Origin: Clarireedia homoeocarpa
Lineage: Eukaryota; Ascomycota; Leotiomycetes; Helotiales; Rutstroemiaceae
Assembly (NCBI GenBank): GCA_001465935.1
Contig: LNKV01000020.1
Span: 151,747-215,746 of the forward strand
Direction of reading: 5' to 3'
Length of the DNA stretch: 64,000 nt
Shown here: piece after piece, positions 45,201 to 57,358 of the stretch
Position numbering within the stretch: the stretch's first letter is position 1
How the letters are laid out: every line of letters starts with the position of its first letter
The notes under the pieces: model-generated
The model's input: the letters and a program-made list of their open reading frames with translations, nothing else
What the model was told of the DNA's origin: nothing
The model's database searches: none
Program-made: the position numbers and the translations under genes

Positions 45201-48200
45201 CCAGTTTGGTTCGAGTGATCTTCGTTATAATAATAATCAACACGTGGATATCCCAAGAGGAAGCTTCTTCGAGTTACATATCAGCTACTTTTCGAATCAA
45301 GATCGATGTGATCTTCTTGAGCTCCAATCTCCTGGAACTAGACTTAACGTTACCGAAGCCGGAGGTACCGGATTGGACTCGCACGAACTCTGAGTCAATA
45401 AAGATCTCGGGCAAATAAAACGTTGCGCAAAATCCAAGAAGGGGTGATAGTGATCCTGAAGTTGACTAAGACTTTGATAGGAAAGACCTAATCACTTAGC
45501 TTTTTTTTAAGCTTTGGTGACAAGACAAGCGCGCGACATGACACCCAGATCTAGCGGAAGATCATTATCTGCTTCTGAGAGGCCAGTGTGAAGTATCCAA
45601 AGCAAAGTAGCAATCCGTTTTGGGGATCTGTTCGCATTCACAGGCAGACCCTTGGAAGGGCTCCTTCGTCGACGCAGGAACACAATAACTATTTTCCTTG
45701 GAACTAAGTTTATGTTTGATTTCGTGGACCAAATCAACTATGATCGACCGAATATGACTGGTCACATTCATCAGGTACATTCCCGGCAAGGACGCCCGAA
45801 TCACTAAGAACGCATCGCAGCTGATTCCTCCAAAAAACACTATCAGCGGCGCAGAGAGACATGCTGGCCGTCAGTCACTCTCAAGCCAAAACATCTTAAA
45901 CGAAATTCGCTCCACTGGTCCATCTAAGTGGCAATATGTCTGGATGCAACTCGCATATCGAAAGGAAGATAGTCATTGGTCAGTGGCAGAGGAGGTGCCA
46001 TTGCGCCATTAGAACAGCACTAATATATCCTTCCATATAAGATTGCAGAAGGTATGCATGTCCATGGCCAATAATATTATCTGCAATGACCAGGCGTCCC
46101 TTTTAGGAAAGGGATTGAAAAGTCTTTGACCTGTGATACTGCATCTTCTTGGATATGCTCAACAGGTGAGCATTAGGGTCTTTCAGGACGGCTGTTAGGC
46201 TGTCGATATCCTTCCTATCGTCATTATTCTAGGACTTGATAATTCTGGGCTGCTTCAAGCTACCATACAAATGGATTGCTACCTGACTTTGTCGTTGGTT
46301 GAGCTCGTTTGCTTCGACACGTGTTAGGTTGGTGAGGAAAATAAGTTTATTTGTTAACTATCACTACTAGTATAGATCCATAAGTGTTTACCTCCACAGC
46401 CCCAAAGTCAACCACGGTACAGGACATTTTTGAGCCCCTAAAAGTTCGCGGCGCCATGCAACTACCGACACTTATTTCGGCCCCTCAATTCACCAACTTT
46501 CTTATCATAGTTGACATGGCTCCATTGAAGGTTTTCGGAGTTTATCGCCTTTTGTCTCAGACCCCCAAAAGCTACTTCCTGTTTGAAGCAGTAGGATGTC
46601 TACATTCGCTCATAATTATCGTAGCTCTGTGACCCTATAGCAAGATTGCCTTTTCGGTAACGATTGGTCTTTCGCGGATGTGGCTTTCCTTTAGTCTACT
46701 CTAGTGTTTAATTGGCCGAGTCAGAGGCAGGATCAGATATTAAACCTTCCGCTGAGCGAGTATCAGCTGCTCCTCTGCAAACTGTCTAACATTTTCGACG
46801 CCCCCATTCCACTCGAATCGAGACGCCCTATGTGCATCATTCAGAACTAAAGCTAACTCGATCTATCTAACTTATAGTTGCACCGAATAAACACAAAGCT
46901 TACTTGAAATGCTTTCAACACTGTCTTTGATACGGCAGTGATAATTGTGCTATTTGGGCCCTACAGAGTGGGAGGTGCTTCGCGTTAAGAAATGGGTGAG
47001 AAGAGATTGATCTGGCGACCACCTTCGACGTCGTAGCGAAGTCGTACTGCAGCTACTCAGTCACGGAAGATTCCCACGACCTCATCATTTTTCATCTCAG
47101 GCCAATTGGGGCTGCCCTCATGGTTGGATGCTTCTTGTCGAAAAGCACACTGTCTACCAGCCAGCGCCGACGGCTCAGTAGAAACATATCAATCCGCTTT
47201 CAACTGAGAAGCCGTTTCGATGCCGAAGCACGGACACGCCCACAATTTTATTTGGCTCCTCCTTAACCATGCTCATGCATAGTCCTATGCTTCCCCGCGT
47301 CTAGTTTCGTTTTCGTAGCGCGAGGGAGAAGGTATTCTTCGAGCCCTCAATCATCCGTCATAATTTCTTTACGAATGGGGTTCCTCGTATCCCGGAAGTC
47401 ATAAAACTCTACAACCTATCATAGGCATGCGACCACCTCCTTCCTATATGCAGCTAAGCATAATGATGCCGCGCCGCCTTTTGGGTCACGCTCTCAAACA
47501 TAAGCTGCATCAAAGGCTTGCTGCAAGGTGCCGGAACACGCTCTCCTGCTAGCCACGTGAATTGTGCTTCGAAAATCCCAGGAACAACTTACTTCTTCCC
47601 ATCCATATCCTTCAAATCTTACCAAACAAACGATTTCACTTTGACATCCTAGAGTGAGAAATCAGGATTTTGTTTGCCTTTTGCACAGCTCGTTGTATAC
47701 AACCACAAGGGATTTTAAGCCCGAGTCCCGATAAGCAAATATAGATCGTTGACTCAACTATCGATCCTAATCGAAAGCTGGGCAAGGCAGGTAAAATTTC
47801 CGTTGACCATTCATCTGTTGAGAGATTGAAGCATCGGCCAGAAACGAAAACTTTCGCAGATCCTGTTTGGTTGCAGCATACCAGTGAGAGTGTCGGCTCG
47901 GGCCGGGGTATGTCTTTCCCTTCAAACACTCAACGGTGGGTTGATATCATTCAATTTTCGTGGGATTTGAGAACATTGAATGAAGTGCAGATTTGCTGCA
48001 AAGATGCTCATGATGGTCGGGGTGGGATCTCCAGCTACTGACAAAGGAACAAAAATCAGCCTCCTTCATCGCACTGGCCCATCCCAGGAATTCCACCTAA
48101 GAAACGTTTCACAGCAGCGGTACTGCTGTGCTATATTGTGTTGTGTAGTGCCCACGATCTCTGTACCATATGATAAATCTTTTCCGTTCGAGATAAAAAC

Positions 48201-51200
48201 CACCCCAGGTTACACACCCATTTGCGCGGGCACCCAATCAACAGGCCTATTAAGTTTCTTCCTTCGATAATTTCCTTCGGCTTTTTCGTTTTCTTTGTTG
48301 CTTTTTCTGATTGGATTTTGGTCAACGGTTGCACACGGCACGGGTGGGTGAATTTCATGTGCCGTTTGTTGAGTTGCTCGGTATTCGCTTTCTGGGCCTG
48401 GACTGGACCATGGAGGGGGTGTTCAGAACGCAGATGATTGAAGTCTTTCCAATACAACGCCCACAGATCAATGTTGTATGGATTCAAAAAGGTCATTGTT
48501 TGCCTTTGCTTTGCTTTATTCTCAAGGCAAGGTTGTTTGTCATGAGCAGGGAAAATTGATGATGGATGCATCAACATCGGGACATACCTGCTTTAGCGAG
48601 TATCTAAGTGTAAGTCTCGTGCATCCGGATGCAACCTGATAGGTACATCAGATATGTACTAGGGAGGGTGTAAGCACTCGGACCAATTCAGTATGGTGGT
48701 ATCTGGAGCCTTTCCAATTGTGCCGTCTTATGCATACATTTAGTTCTCTCATTTTTCAGGACAATTCCGTGCGTGCAGGTGAAGAAATACCTAGGTACCT
48801 TGCAGGCATTATATCACCACGAGGAGACTACACCCCTCTCTAATGGAAAGGGGAAACTGAGGAGAGCATGACGAAGAGAGAATACAAGAAGGGGGAGAGA
48901 TAGGAACAACATGATTGCTCATTGGTGAGGTTTGCAGTGGCCCTTGTAGATACCCAGGAACTTACTTACCTAAGTGTCTATGTGGATTACCTTTTGATAT
49001 TCTCGAGATTGCCGCTCCCTGGGAGTCTGGTCCCGGAAAAGCCATATTCTTGTGTATCCCGGTAGTCATAATGCCGCGATGAATAGCATCATGCGGGGAC
49101 AATAGGCCTGAAAAGCGGTCATACGATTAGCAGCCTTCGAGTATGAATACTCCGGCAAAAGCCAGCAATTATAGGGAAACGCAACAAAGCAGACCAATTT
49201 CCTTTCCAACCACTATCTCCACCAACCGTTCATCGGCCCCCCGTAGTCTTCCTTGACAGACATTCATCTGTCGCTCGTAAGTTTCAGCGCAAGCTCATGA
49301 ACTAATGATGGCCCGATACCAAAATCTTCTTGACGCAATGCATATTGATGTGTGTAGTTAAGCATTTAGTACGACTATACTGCAAGTTTCCCGTTTGCAA
49401 GCTTGCATGCCCAGAAATTGTCGAGATCCAGCGTTTTCCACAATTCATGATCTTTTCGCCAATTAGATGACTGTCCAAGTTTGGGAACAGTCCATTCTAA
49501 TCTCGATTTGTACTGGTGCCCGTCTTATTGTCTCCACCAAGAGCATCCTTCCTCCAAACCTTCTGCCGATCCGAAACCTTCCATCTTCGGCTTCATGCCT
49601 TTTTCTATGTGCGTGATCACATATCCATTATATATATTAGAGAAGGTGATATTGGACCTTAACCAATATTCATGCAGCTGCTCAGTCAGATAGGTGTAAG
49701 ATTCCAAGCAAGATTAACCTTAATTTCTGAGCGACATGTCAAATCTAAATCTCACGAACGTCTCACCATAGAACTGGTGAACCTTCTCGACTACAAAACG
49801 CTCCCTATCTCGTTTCCGTTATTTCAGCACGGCTCTCCGAGGACCCCCAACCATTAGCTTTCATAGTGACTTGCATGTTTCGTACATATGCTGTCTGTCT
49901 GTATTGACGCCCTCGGCTTCCCATGCCTCGGAACAATCCACCAATCCTCGTTCATTCTTCACGAAAGAGTCTATGAGGTATTTCCGACTGCTGCGGGTCA
50001 AGAGAACACAACAGATGCTTGATAGGGTGTATAACATGCCGCAAATTATTATTACGAACCGAATGAAAAAAAGAAAGAAAAAGAAAAAAAGGCCGAAACC
50101 GAAACCGACATGTTTCCACCATGAAATCCACCGTTCCCACTATCCTACCGAACTCTCGGGATCCGCTATCAAACAATGACAATTATAAAAAGCATCAAGT
50201 CTACCAAAAGAAGAAAATCAGCCGTTCGTTTTTAAGGAAGTCAGCAAGATGGCGACGTACAGATCACTACTGACCTTCAACTTGGCTTAGATTTGTCCCT
50301 CCTACTCTCTGCCTGCTGTGTAGCCTAAGGTCATGCGGCTACCTGCTGCGTAACAGTGGGCTTTCGCGATACTTTTTTACTGAGGCGGAGGCAGCTCCGT
50401 AAGATGTTATTCGCCATCATCAGTTCATGGGATTTATCATATGCTTTGACCCTGAGATGAACGGTCAAAAATCAAGGCTTCGGAAATTTTGAGTCTTGCC
50501 TCCCTTCTCTTTCATCTTGCCTTCCCTTCTCTTTCATCTTTCGCCCTTCCACATATCGTACGGACCCGCCCACTCATATTGGCATTAGCGGTTGGTTCGG
50601 ACTTTAATGATTATTCATTGAGAGTGGAATGTGTTGGAGATAGGTAATGTTGAATGGTAAGTGCAATTGATATCCAGGTTTCATTAGTGGCGTGGGGTTC
50701 AGATCTCTAAGGACAAGTTGGGTTGAGGTAGGGTAAGTTGAGCGTCAAGCAGCCGGGATGCATTGTGATTGGAGTTTGTTTTCGATACAATCTTTGTCTA
50801 ATACAGGCTCAAGGCAAGGGAAGAGGAAGGGTCCATCGGAAGATAAGGTGGATCCTTTCGTTGGTTTTCGTAAGACGCTTCTACCCTATCCGCTTGTTAG
50901 TTCACAGTTCTAGTGTTACTGCTATGCAGGTTAAAAGGATAGGTCTGAGGTCGTATATGTCAGGTGGGTGTTTTCCTGCATGGGGATAATCTCATAACCC
51001 CTAGTGGAAGGAATGATCACCTAAAATCACCGACTTGAGCTCCACACTTGGAGATCCCTTTTATATCCGGGAATTTCCAACAAGTAGAATTGTCAGGTGG
51101 GCGGCGCGCATGGGGGACAGCAAGCAGGTAAAGCAAGGCAAAGCAAGGCATCATGAAGTGTTCACTTTTCATTCATCGTTGGGCGGACATACATAAAGCA

Positions 51201-53707
51201 CAAAGAGATCACATGCAACTTCCCCCCATACAGCCAATCTTCTCAAATCCATGAGAGCATATTGTTTGCCTACTCGTTCATCACATATCCCTATCCTGCG
51301 CAGCAACATAGGTAGCTTGCAGCATGGCATCATACCTGCATCAACACTCGGGCATCTAGGAAATTTTGTATGGCTATACAAAGCAATGCAGATGTGTATG
51401 TATGCGTGTCAGAACCATATCGAAGGCCTTTCCGAACGTCCTATCCCCCCAAAAGAACTGAGCATCATGAATCACCGCTAGTTCAAAAGCATATTAGAAT
51501 CCCTACGTGTGTTACATGAGGCTGATAGTGAGGAATGAACAGGGTTTTAGAACAACTAGTGAAATTTGGACGCACAGAATTAAGGTCCGGATTGCAAACT
51601 ACGGGTATTGCAACAGGCAGGAGAAGGAGCTGGTGGGGCGGGGGAAGTTTGAATTTGGCTACACGAAGTGCTCGGTGTCTACCTTATTTGTCTTTCCCAT
51701 AGAATTCCTTGCTCGTTTATTCATCTATTCGTTCACTCATCCTCGCGGAGTAAGGGGGCTCAGAAAGATCATCTCGTTATCTGGCGATAGTCCATAAGTT
51801 TAGTGACACGTTACTTGCCATTGCCACTTTTCTTTCTATTCGGAGCGAGCCCCAAGCCTCTTTTCTTTCTAATGTGCATTGGGATTGTGTTTTAGGCAGC
51901 TTAAGCTCAGCTCTAGCTGAGGGGTAGTACCATCATTCAATATGATCGGTATCAGAGAAGCTAGCTACTAGGTGAACTATCGAATTACCGCACGCTAATG
52001 GCACTCGGATACGCTGCTCTTAGGATTGCCTGTTAGTTAGGTCTTTAGTCAACCAGGCACAGACGTCGTTCTGAGATGTATGTGCTTCGGATGTACATAT
52101 CCTAGGTTCGGATGAAGCTATACGGATTTGGCATGCTGAAGGATTTAGAATTTGGACTAGATTAGACACTCATTCTACATTGCGACTGAAGGGGCCATCT
52201 AAGTGTATGTTAGTATCATTACTCGCAGACCTAATGTTGCATTCAACCTTGTTTCAAGGTCCTGCCATGTGATCTTATTTTGACTTCCGCAATCATATTC
52301 ATCTTTGAATTATCATCGTTCTTCTCCTAGGCACTTTCTCCACAAACCATAGCATGCTGAAATGTGTCTCTTCAACTCTATTTTGAATCTCGTTGACACT
52401 AAGAAAGAATGATATTGTGCTGTTGCATCCTAGGTTTAGCTTCGGCTTCCTCATTCATTTCTGCTATCCCCACGCGACTTGGTGAGCCCAGTGAGCCATT
52501 CTCATCCAGAACACCAGTTGAACTCTATCTCCACTTCAATCCTGCCAGAGCTCTACTTTGATAACTTCTACGAGGGCGGGTTTATTAGTTCCACGCACCC
52601 CCTTCAGTGGAAGTCAAACGTCAAGCACCTAAAGGAGGTCAGATTCTAATATCCAAGTTCAAAGATCTGGTATCTAGTTCTCTATAGAATTATTTGTGGC
52701 TCAAAGGTCCCAAATTTTCTGCAATGATACAGACTTTTAAATGAATAGATAGACAGATATAGAATTATCAACCGTAGCACGTCCTATCCTCTCTCTTAAC
52801 TGCTATGTATTTTCTACCTATGAAAGCAGCTGCCCGCTCCCATCCCTCTACCTTTCCCACCCTCAACATGATCTGCCACTATCATCAAATCAACCAACCT
52901 GATATCAACCCTTCTCTACTCTCTCCCTAGACGCATCCCCTCACTCGCACTCACCCAGTACTTCCCTTTTAGTCTTTAAACCGTATATATAACAACCCTC
53001 AGCCACGTATCTTTTACATTGACCATGGTATGGGATGTCCCCACCTCCTTTCTGTACCTCCTTTCGATAGCAGTCTTGTTTCTACCGAGTCACTGCATTA
53101 GAGTTTGGAACGATTGGGGAATTTGACCGAGGTCTAGGACAGGGCAAGGGAAGGGGAAGGGGATGGAGTGATGTGACGTTGCATTGTGGAAACGAGGTTG
53201 CGAGTTGAAGCAGGGATGGAATAGGATGGGATAGAAAGAGAGTAGTGAGAGTTGGGAATGAATGGAAGAATACAGTATCAAATCATCAGTGACGGGATGA
53301 TGGAAGGGAAATGAGAGGATAAGCAAAGAGCATGTGCACTAGAAACAAAACTGAAGTAGAAATGAGATGGAAAGATACACGGAGCTCATTGTTGTGATTG
53401 ATCATTGAATCGATGAAGGATCAAGTGTCTTAAATCTATGGTGCAGAAGAAAAAGGGACAATATAGAAGTGCAATGCTGCTACAAAAGGTATCTGCCTGA
53501 TGCTGAGGAAGTCGTAATGATGCTGATATCATATTCACGGCCTTTTATTCACCTGTCTGAAGCTCGAGCTGCATCGGGCAGCATAATTGCAATACTACTT
53601 ATTCATCATCTTCATTCATCATTTACATGCCCCCGTTATCTATAAATCATATATATGTATATAGAGCACAGGATCCTAAAATGCCTCTGTAGTCTTCATC
53701 TTCCCCC
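42221..53707. other. 11.5-kb region without a supportable gene
   Basis: I looked for signal peptides, domain motifs and joinable exons on both strands and found none that hold. Low-complexity DNA occurs at 42700-43060 (GGATGG- and GTTGC-rich), 44340-44390 (TATAGG), 50050-50100 (A/G-rich) and a duplicated CT-rich segment near 50494-50542. Candidate frames at 45565-45840, 46384-46632, 47636-47929 and 48131-48577 lack supporting features. No tRNA, terminal-repeat pair or clear transposase motif was seen. It may carry regulatory DNA, non-coding transcripts or decayed elements. Confidence 0.5.
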
Positions 53708-55350
53708 TCAAAACTCCCAAGCACTATTCATCAAAGCAGTATTCACATCATCATGCAGAGGTTGTCTGATCAATTGAGGTTCGGCCCGAGAAGATGAGAT
53801 CCCTTTAGACGCGCCCTCCATCTCTGGATCAACAATGATGTCCACCCATGGTAGGCCTTTCTTTTTCCTCTCCTTGTTCACATGCCTCCCAACTTCGAGT
53901 GTCTCCTGTCTGGCCCTAATGTACAGCTTCTTCTCTGCCGTGCTCACACCCTCAGATGGAGAATCTGGATTGTGTTCTAGTCTGACTCCACTTCTCAGTA
54001 CGAGCATGTTCAGACGATTCCACATACGCCCCCAGTCGATACCATCCCCTCCTTCTACCACCAGAGCCCCAATCCACTCCCCGCATCCCTCTAAATCCAG
54101 ATATTCCAGTCCATAACATCCCACTGCCAACCGTTTCAGAACAATAGCCCCTTCACTATAATCACCGTCCAAGCTCCTTGAATAGTAATTCGAAGCACCA
54201 TATTGTACATCTCGCATATGTGTATGTGGGCTCTGAAACACCGTAGTCGAGGAATTGGGTGCAAGAGATGGAGATGGCCAATGCGCAAGGGAGAGATGGG
54301 TTAGTGTGCGGAGATGTGGTGTGATTGATAGGAGTTTGGGCCAGGATACCGAAGATGAGGGATGCGAGAGTGAGAGGTGAGTGAGATGGGGTAGCGGCAC
54401 TGAAAGGTTGTTCTCTTTGGCTGTAAGAAGGTTCCCAAGTTGTTTCAAGCCTACAGATCGTCCGATTGAGCCACCAAGATCGAGACGGAAAAAGTCATCG
54501 TTGTGACCTCCAAATTTCCCATCAATTTCTTCCTCCCAGTCTCCTGCCTGTGTATGATCCTCTTCTAGGCTTTCCTTGCCCACGATCTCTTCGACGGGCG
54601 ATATCAGCAAATCTTTCAACGCTTGGTATCCAACCCCGTCGTCAGGTCCATAGACTGCCAAATAACTCAAAAGTGCCATTCTAATCCGTGTCGGCAAAAT
54701 CGCCAAATTATTCCTTTCCCATAAGCTCATCTCTTCCCAGTTATGTGCCAAACTCCTCAAACAAGTATCCAACAAGCTCTTTCCCATGCCATCGCTACCG
54801 ACCACGTCGGGCAACCCAGGAAAATAACTAACATTATCAGGAAGTATTATTTCCCTTTCGCCAGCTACCCTCGCCTCGTGTCGCGATCGCACAGTAGGAG
54901 ATGCGTGTATACTGCTTTCGAGCCAACTTCTAGGCGGAGCTGGGCCAGCCGGGATCCTTCGACCATTCACATCGAACCGGCGATTACGGTCGTGGCGTCG
55001 CAGGCGTGGCACAGGAGTTTCCGGCTGCGATAATAAGTGACGGATTTGTGGAGGTAGCGTATGTGGCGTAGGGGAAAGGGAAGACGCAGCGCGTGCTTGG
55101 GCTAGGGGAGAAATGCCAATTTTGCGAAAGGAGAGGAGGAGTTCGTTCACGCTGGGGGTGGAGGATTCATTGTTCCCTATGGCGGCAGCTGGTTAGATTT
55201 GGGGGAGATGGCGGGGTAGGGAGAAGGGTCCAGATTCAATGACGTACGATTTTGGGATCCAGAAGATCCACTCGTCGATGGAGAGTTGAGTGATGGGTGG
55301 ACAGTGCTTGCTGGCTTAGAATACTGGGAGGTAAATCTCTTCTTGGGCAT
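53708..55350 (-). CDS. Conserved-looking fungal protein with leucine-rich repeats
   Basis: Exon 55350-55248 joins exon 55176-53708 in phase 1 across a 71-bp intron (donor GTACGT, acceptor CATAG), giving 523 residues. The start MPKKRFTSQYSKPASTVHPS is basic and Ser-rich. The long exon contains an amphipathic region (LWERNNLAILPTRIRMALLS), then leucine-rich segments resembling RNI-type repeats: LPHLTHLSLSHPSSSV, PHLRTLTHLSLAHWPS and YGLEYLDLEGCGEW. The C-terminal part has a basic stretch (RHVNKERKKKGLPWVDIIV). No acyltransferase HX4D or F-box motif is evident. I do not recognise a named function; the regular repeats suggest a protein-binding scaffold. The second exon carries the long reading frame; the first exon is inferred from a good splice pair and a clean start. 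Confidence 0.78.
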
Positions 55351-57358
55351 GGAGAATGAGAGATTTGGATGTGCGCGGATTTCAAAAGAAGAAGATGATG
55401 AGAGAAGAGAGAAGGGGGAAGGGAGAGAAGGGAGAAGAAAGATGAGAGAAGAGAGACGATGGATGGTGTGGACCTAAGGCTTTATTAATTGAGAGATGTT
55501 GGTTCTAGGCGAGGTGCCAACCACAACACCACAACACCACAACATCAGAACTACCTATTTCTATTAAATCCTTTTCCTCGTAACTTACTCGTAGTGACTC
55601 CCATTTATCATATCCACATGAGTCAGTGAGTCATGGAATTCGCAACAATGTATGGATGGACTCGACTAAGCCCTCTTTCAATCTCATTTTGACATCAATT
55701 GTGGCTCTTTATTCTCTGCGCGCTCTGAATTGCTGACCGTGCGTGTATTTTGCCCCGAGAATCCCACCCGTGAGAGTGACTCACCAAGAGTTGTCACCAC
55801 ATTCGATGAGAGTGCCGGTGTTGATCGCGATCAAAATGCTGCGACGGCAAACGATGACCCTTCTAATTAGTCGTCCTCAAGTGATGAGACTTGTCCCAAA
55901 ATCGCCATGTGCTTCTATTCTGCCTATTCTGCTCCTTACATACTGGCGGCGACGGGTGCTTGTAGCCATTTTCAGGACGATGTCTGTTGCATGCATGAGT
56001 ATTTTCATACGCTATCTCTTTTATCTCCTGTTCGAATCTGGCTGAAAACTGTCTACATCCTCACCGCGACTCGCAAAATGCCCTCACATTCTCCCGTCAA
56101 AGAAACAAAGTGGTGGGCTTCGGCATTAATGGGTGCAAACCCTTCCACCCATATCAATTATCTGATTACATACCCAGCCGGAGATTCTATACAATCGTGC
56201 TCCTATATGCTAGGGCTCTCTAGAGCAGCCTCTGAAGCAAGCCAATCTTGTAGAATGAAGCAATGGCGGCTCTAGAGATCATCCGAAGCTCCTTTTAGAA
56301 GATCAAGTACTGCCTAGTGATAGCTTGATGTAAGAGGATATCGGTTTCTATACTGTAAGAACAATTGCTTTACCAGATCTGAAATCGACCGATAACTTCT
56401 ACTCGCACCTTTCCTCTCCATTACAGCATCTCCTGAATGTGAAATCTTACCCGTCTCAATCCGCCATCATCCACGAAGCATTTGAGGCTTTTATGCAGCC
56501 GGATATTGAATTATGCACTGCTTTGACATGCTGATGATGATTTCCCGTACCTGAAAGTCGGGACGATCATATTTACTTTGTCTGATTAACAAGTGCTGGT
56601 ATCCTTCTATTTCCACCTCTTTTCTTGGCTCTTGAGGCATCAGTTTTGTATGCGTTCAGAATCAAGGATTACCCAGTCGCGGCTGTGATTGACTTTACCG
56701 TGTAAGACTTTGGCCAGTGTCTGTTACTCCGAATGCTTATTCTCACCTCTAAAAGGATCTCCAGCTAGGGTTATTCCAAGCACAGATAGCTTCGCACTTC
56801 CCGGTAGATCTTGGCCGAGAAGATCCTACGCATCTTGCTTATCATATTCCGTCCTGTAAATTCTGAGCTACGTTCCTGATTGTTCCGATTTCATTTTGTG
56901 AGAGGCTGTGCCTGGAATGGCTTGTCGGAGCCTTTCTGTGCATGTCTTGTCCTAGTCCACCCCGGATTTCGACCCCAATATGCAACCCTCCCCCACCAAT
57001 CGTGGAATTATCTTGCAGCCAATTTTCTATTACCGTATTTTCAAACAACAGCTCGCAGCCTCAATGTATATTGCCATTATGACACGGCTCAGTTGTTACT
57101 GCCTTATTGATCAATATTGCAGTTATGCCTCCTCTAACTCCTACGCAGCCAGATTCTATCTTAGCACAAGATGCCGCGTTATATGAGCCAGCCTCCAGCT
57201 CTTACTCCAGTCATGGTACAGGATTTCGTCGAACATGTAGACATAAGAGCCTAAGCTGTCCTCAGCAAAGTTACATTCGTTTCCGCATCGAGAATTTTCT
57301 TTCAATCCAACTATTGTCCTTCACTAGAAGCGAATTCATTTTATTGCATTCATCACCG
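55351..57358. other. Divergent intergenic region
   Basis: About 2 kb. The first 150 bases on the plus strand are purine-rich (the leader of the leucine-rich gene). Open frames at about 55672-55870 and 55907-56275 have no start context, domain or splice support. Confidence 0.5.

Noticed and set aside
45565..46632. Short frames at 45565-45840 (-) and 46384-46632 (+) as transposon remnants
   Set aside because: No transposase motif, terminal repeat or target duplication could be recognised.
48131..48577. 148-codon minus-strand frame
   Set aside because: Composition is not domain-like and no start or splice context supports it.
53708..55350. Tafazzin/acyltransferase identity for the leucine-rich protein
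   Set aside because: A vague association came to mind, but no HX4D acyltransferase motif is present.
55672..56275. Plus-strand frames between the leucine-rich gene and the surface protein gene
   Set aside because: Several frames are open at once, none starts with a supported ATG and none shows a known motif; possibly decayed coding DNA but not demonstrable.
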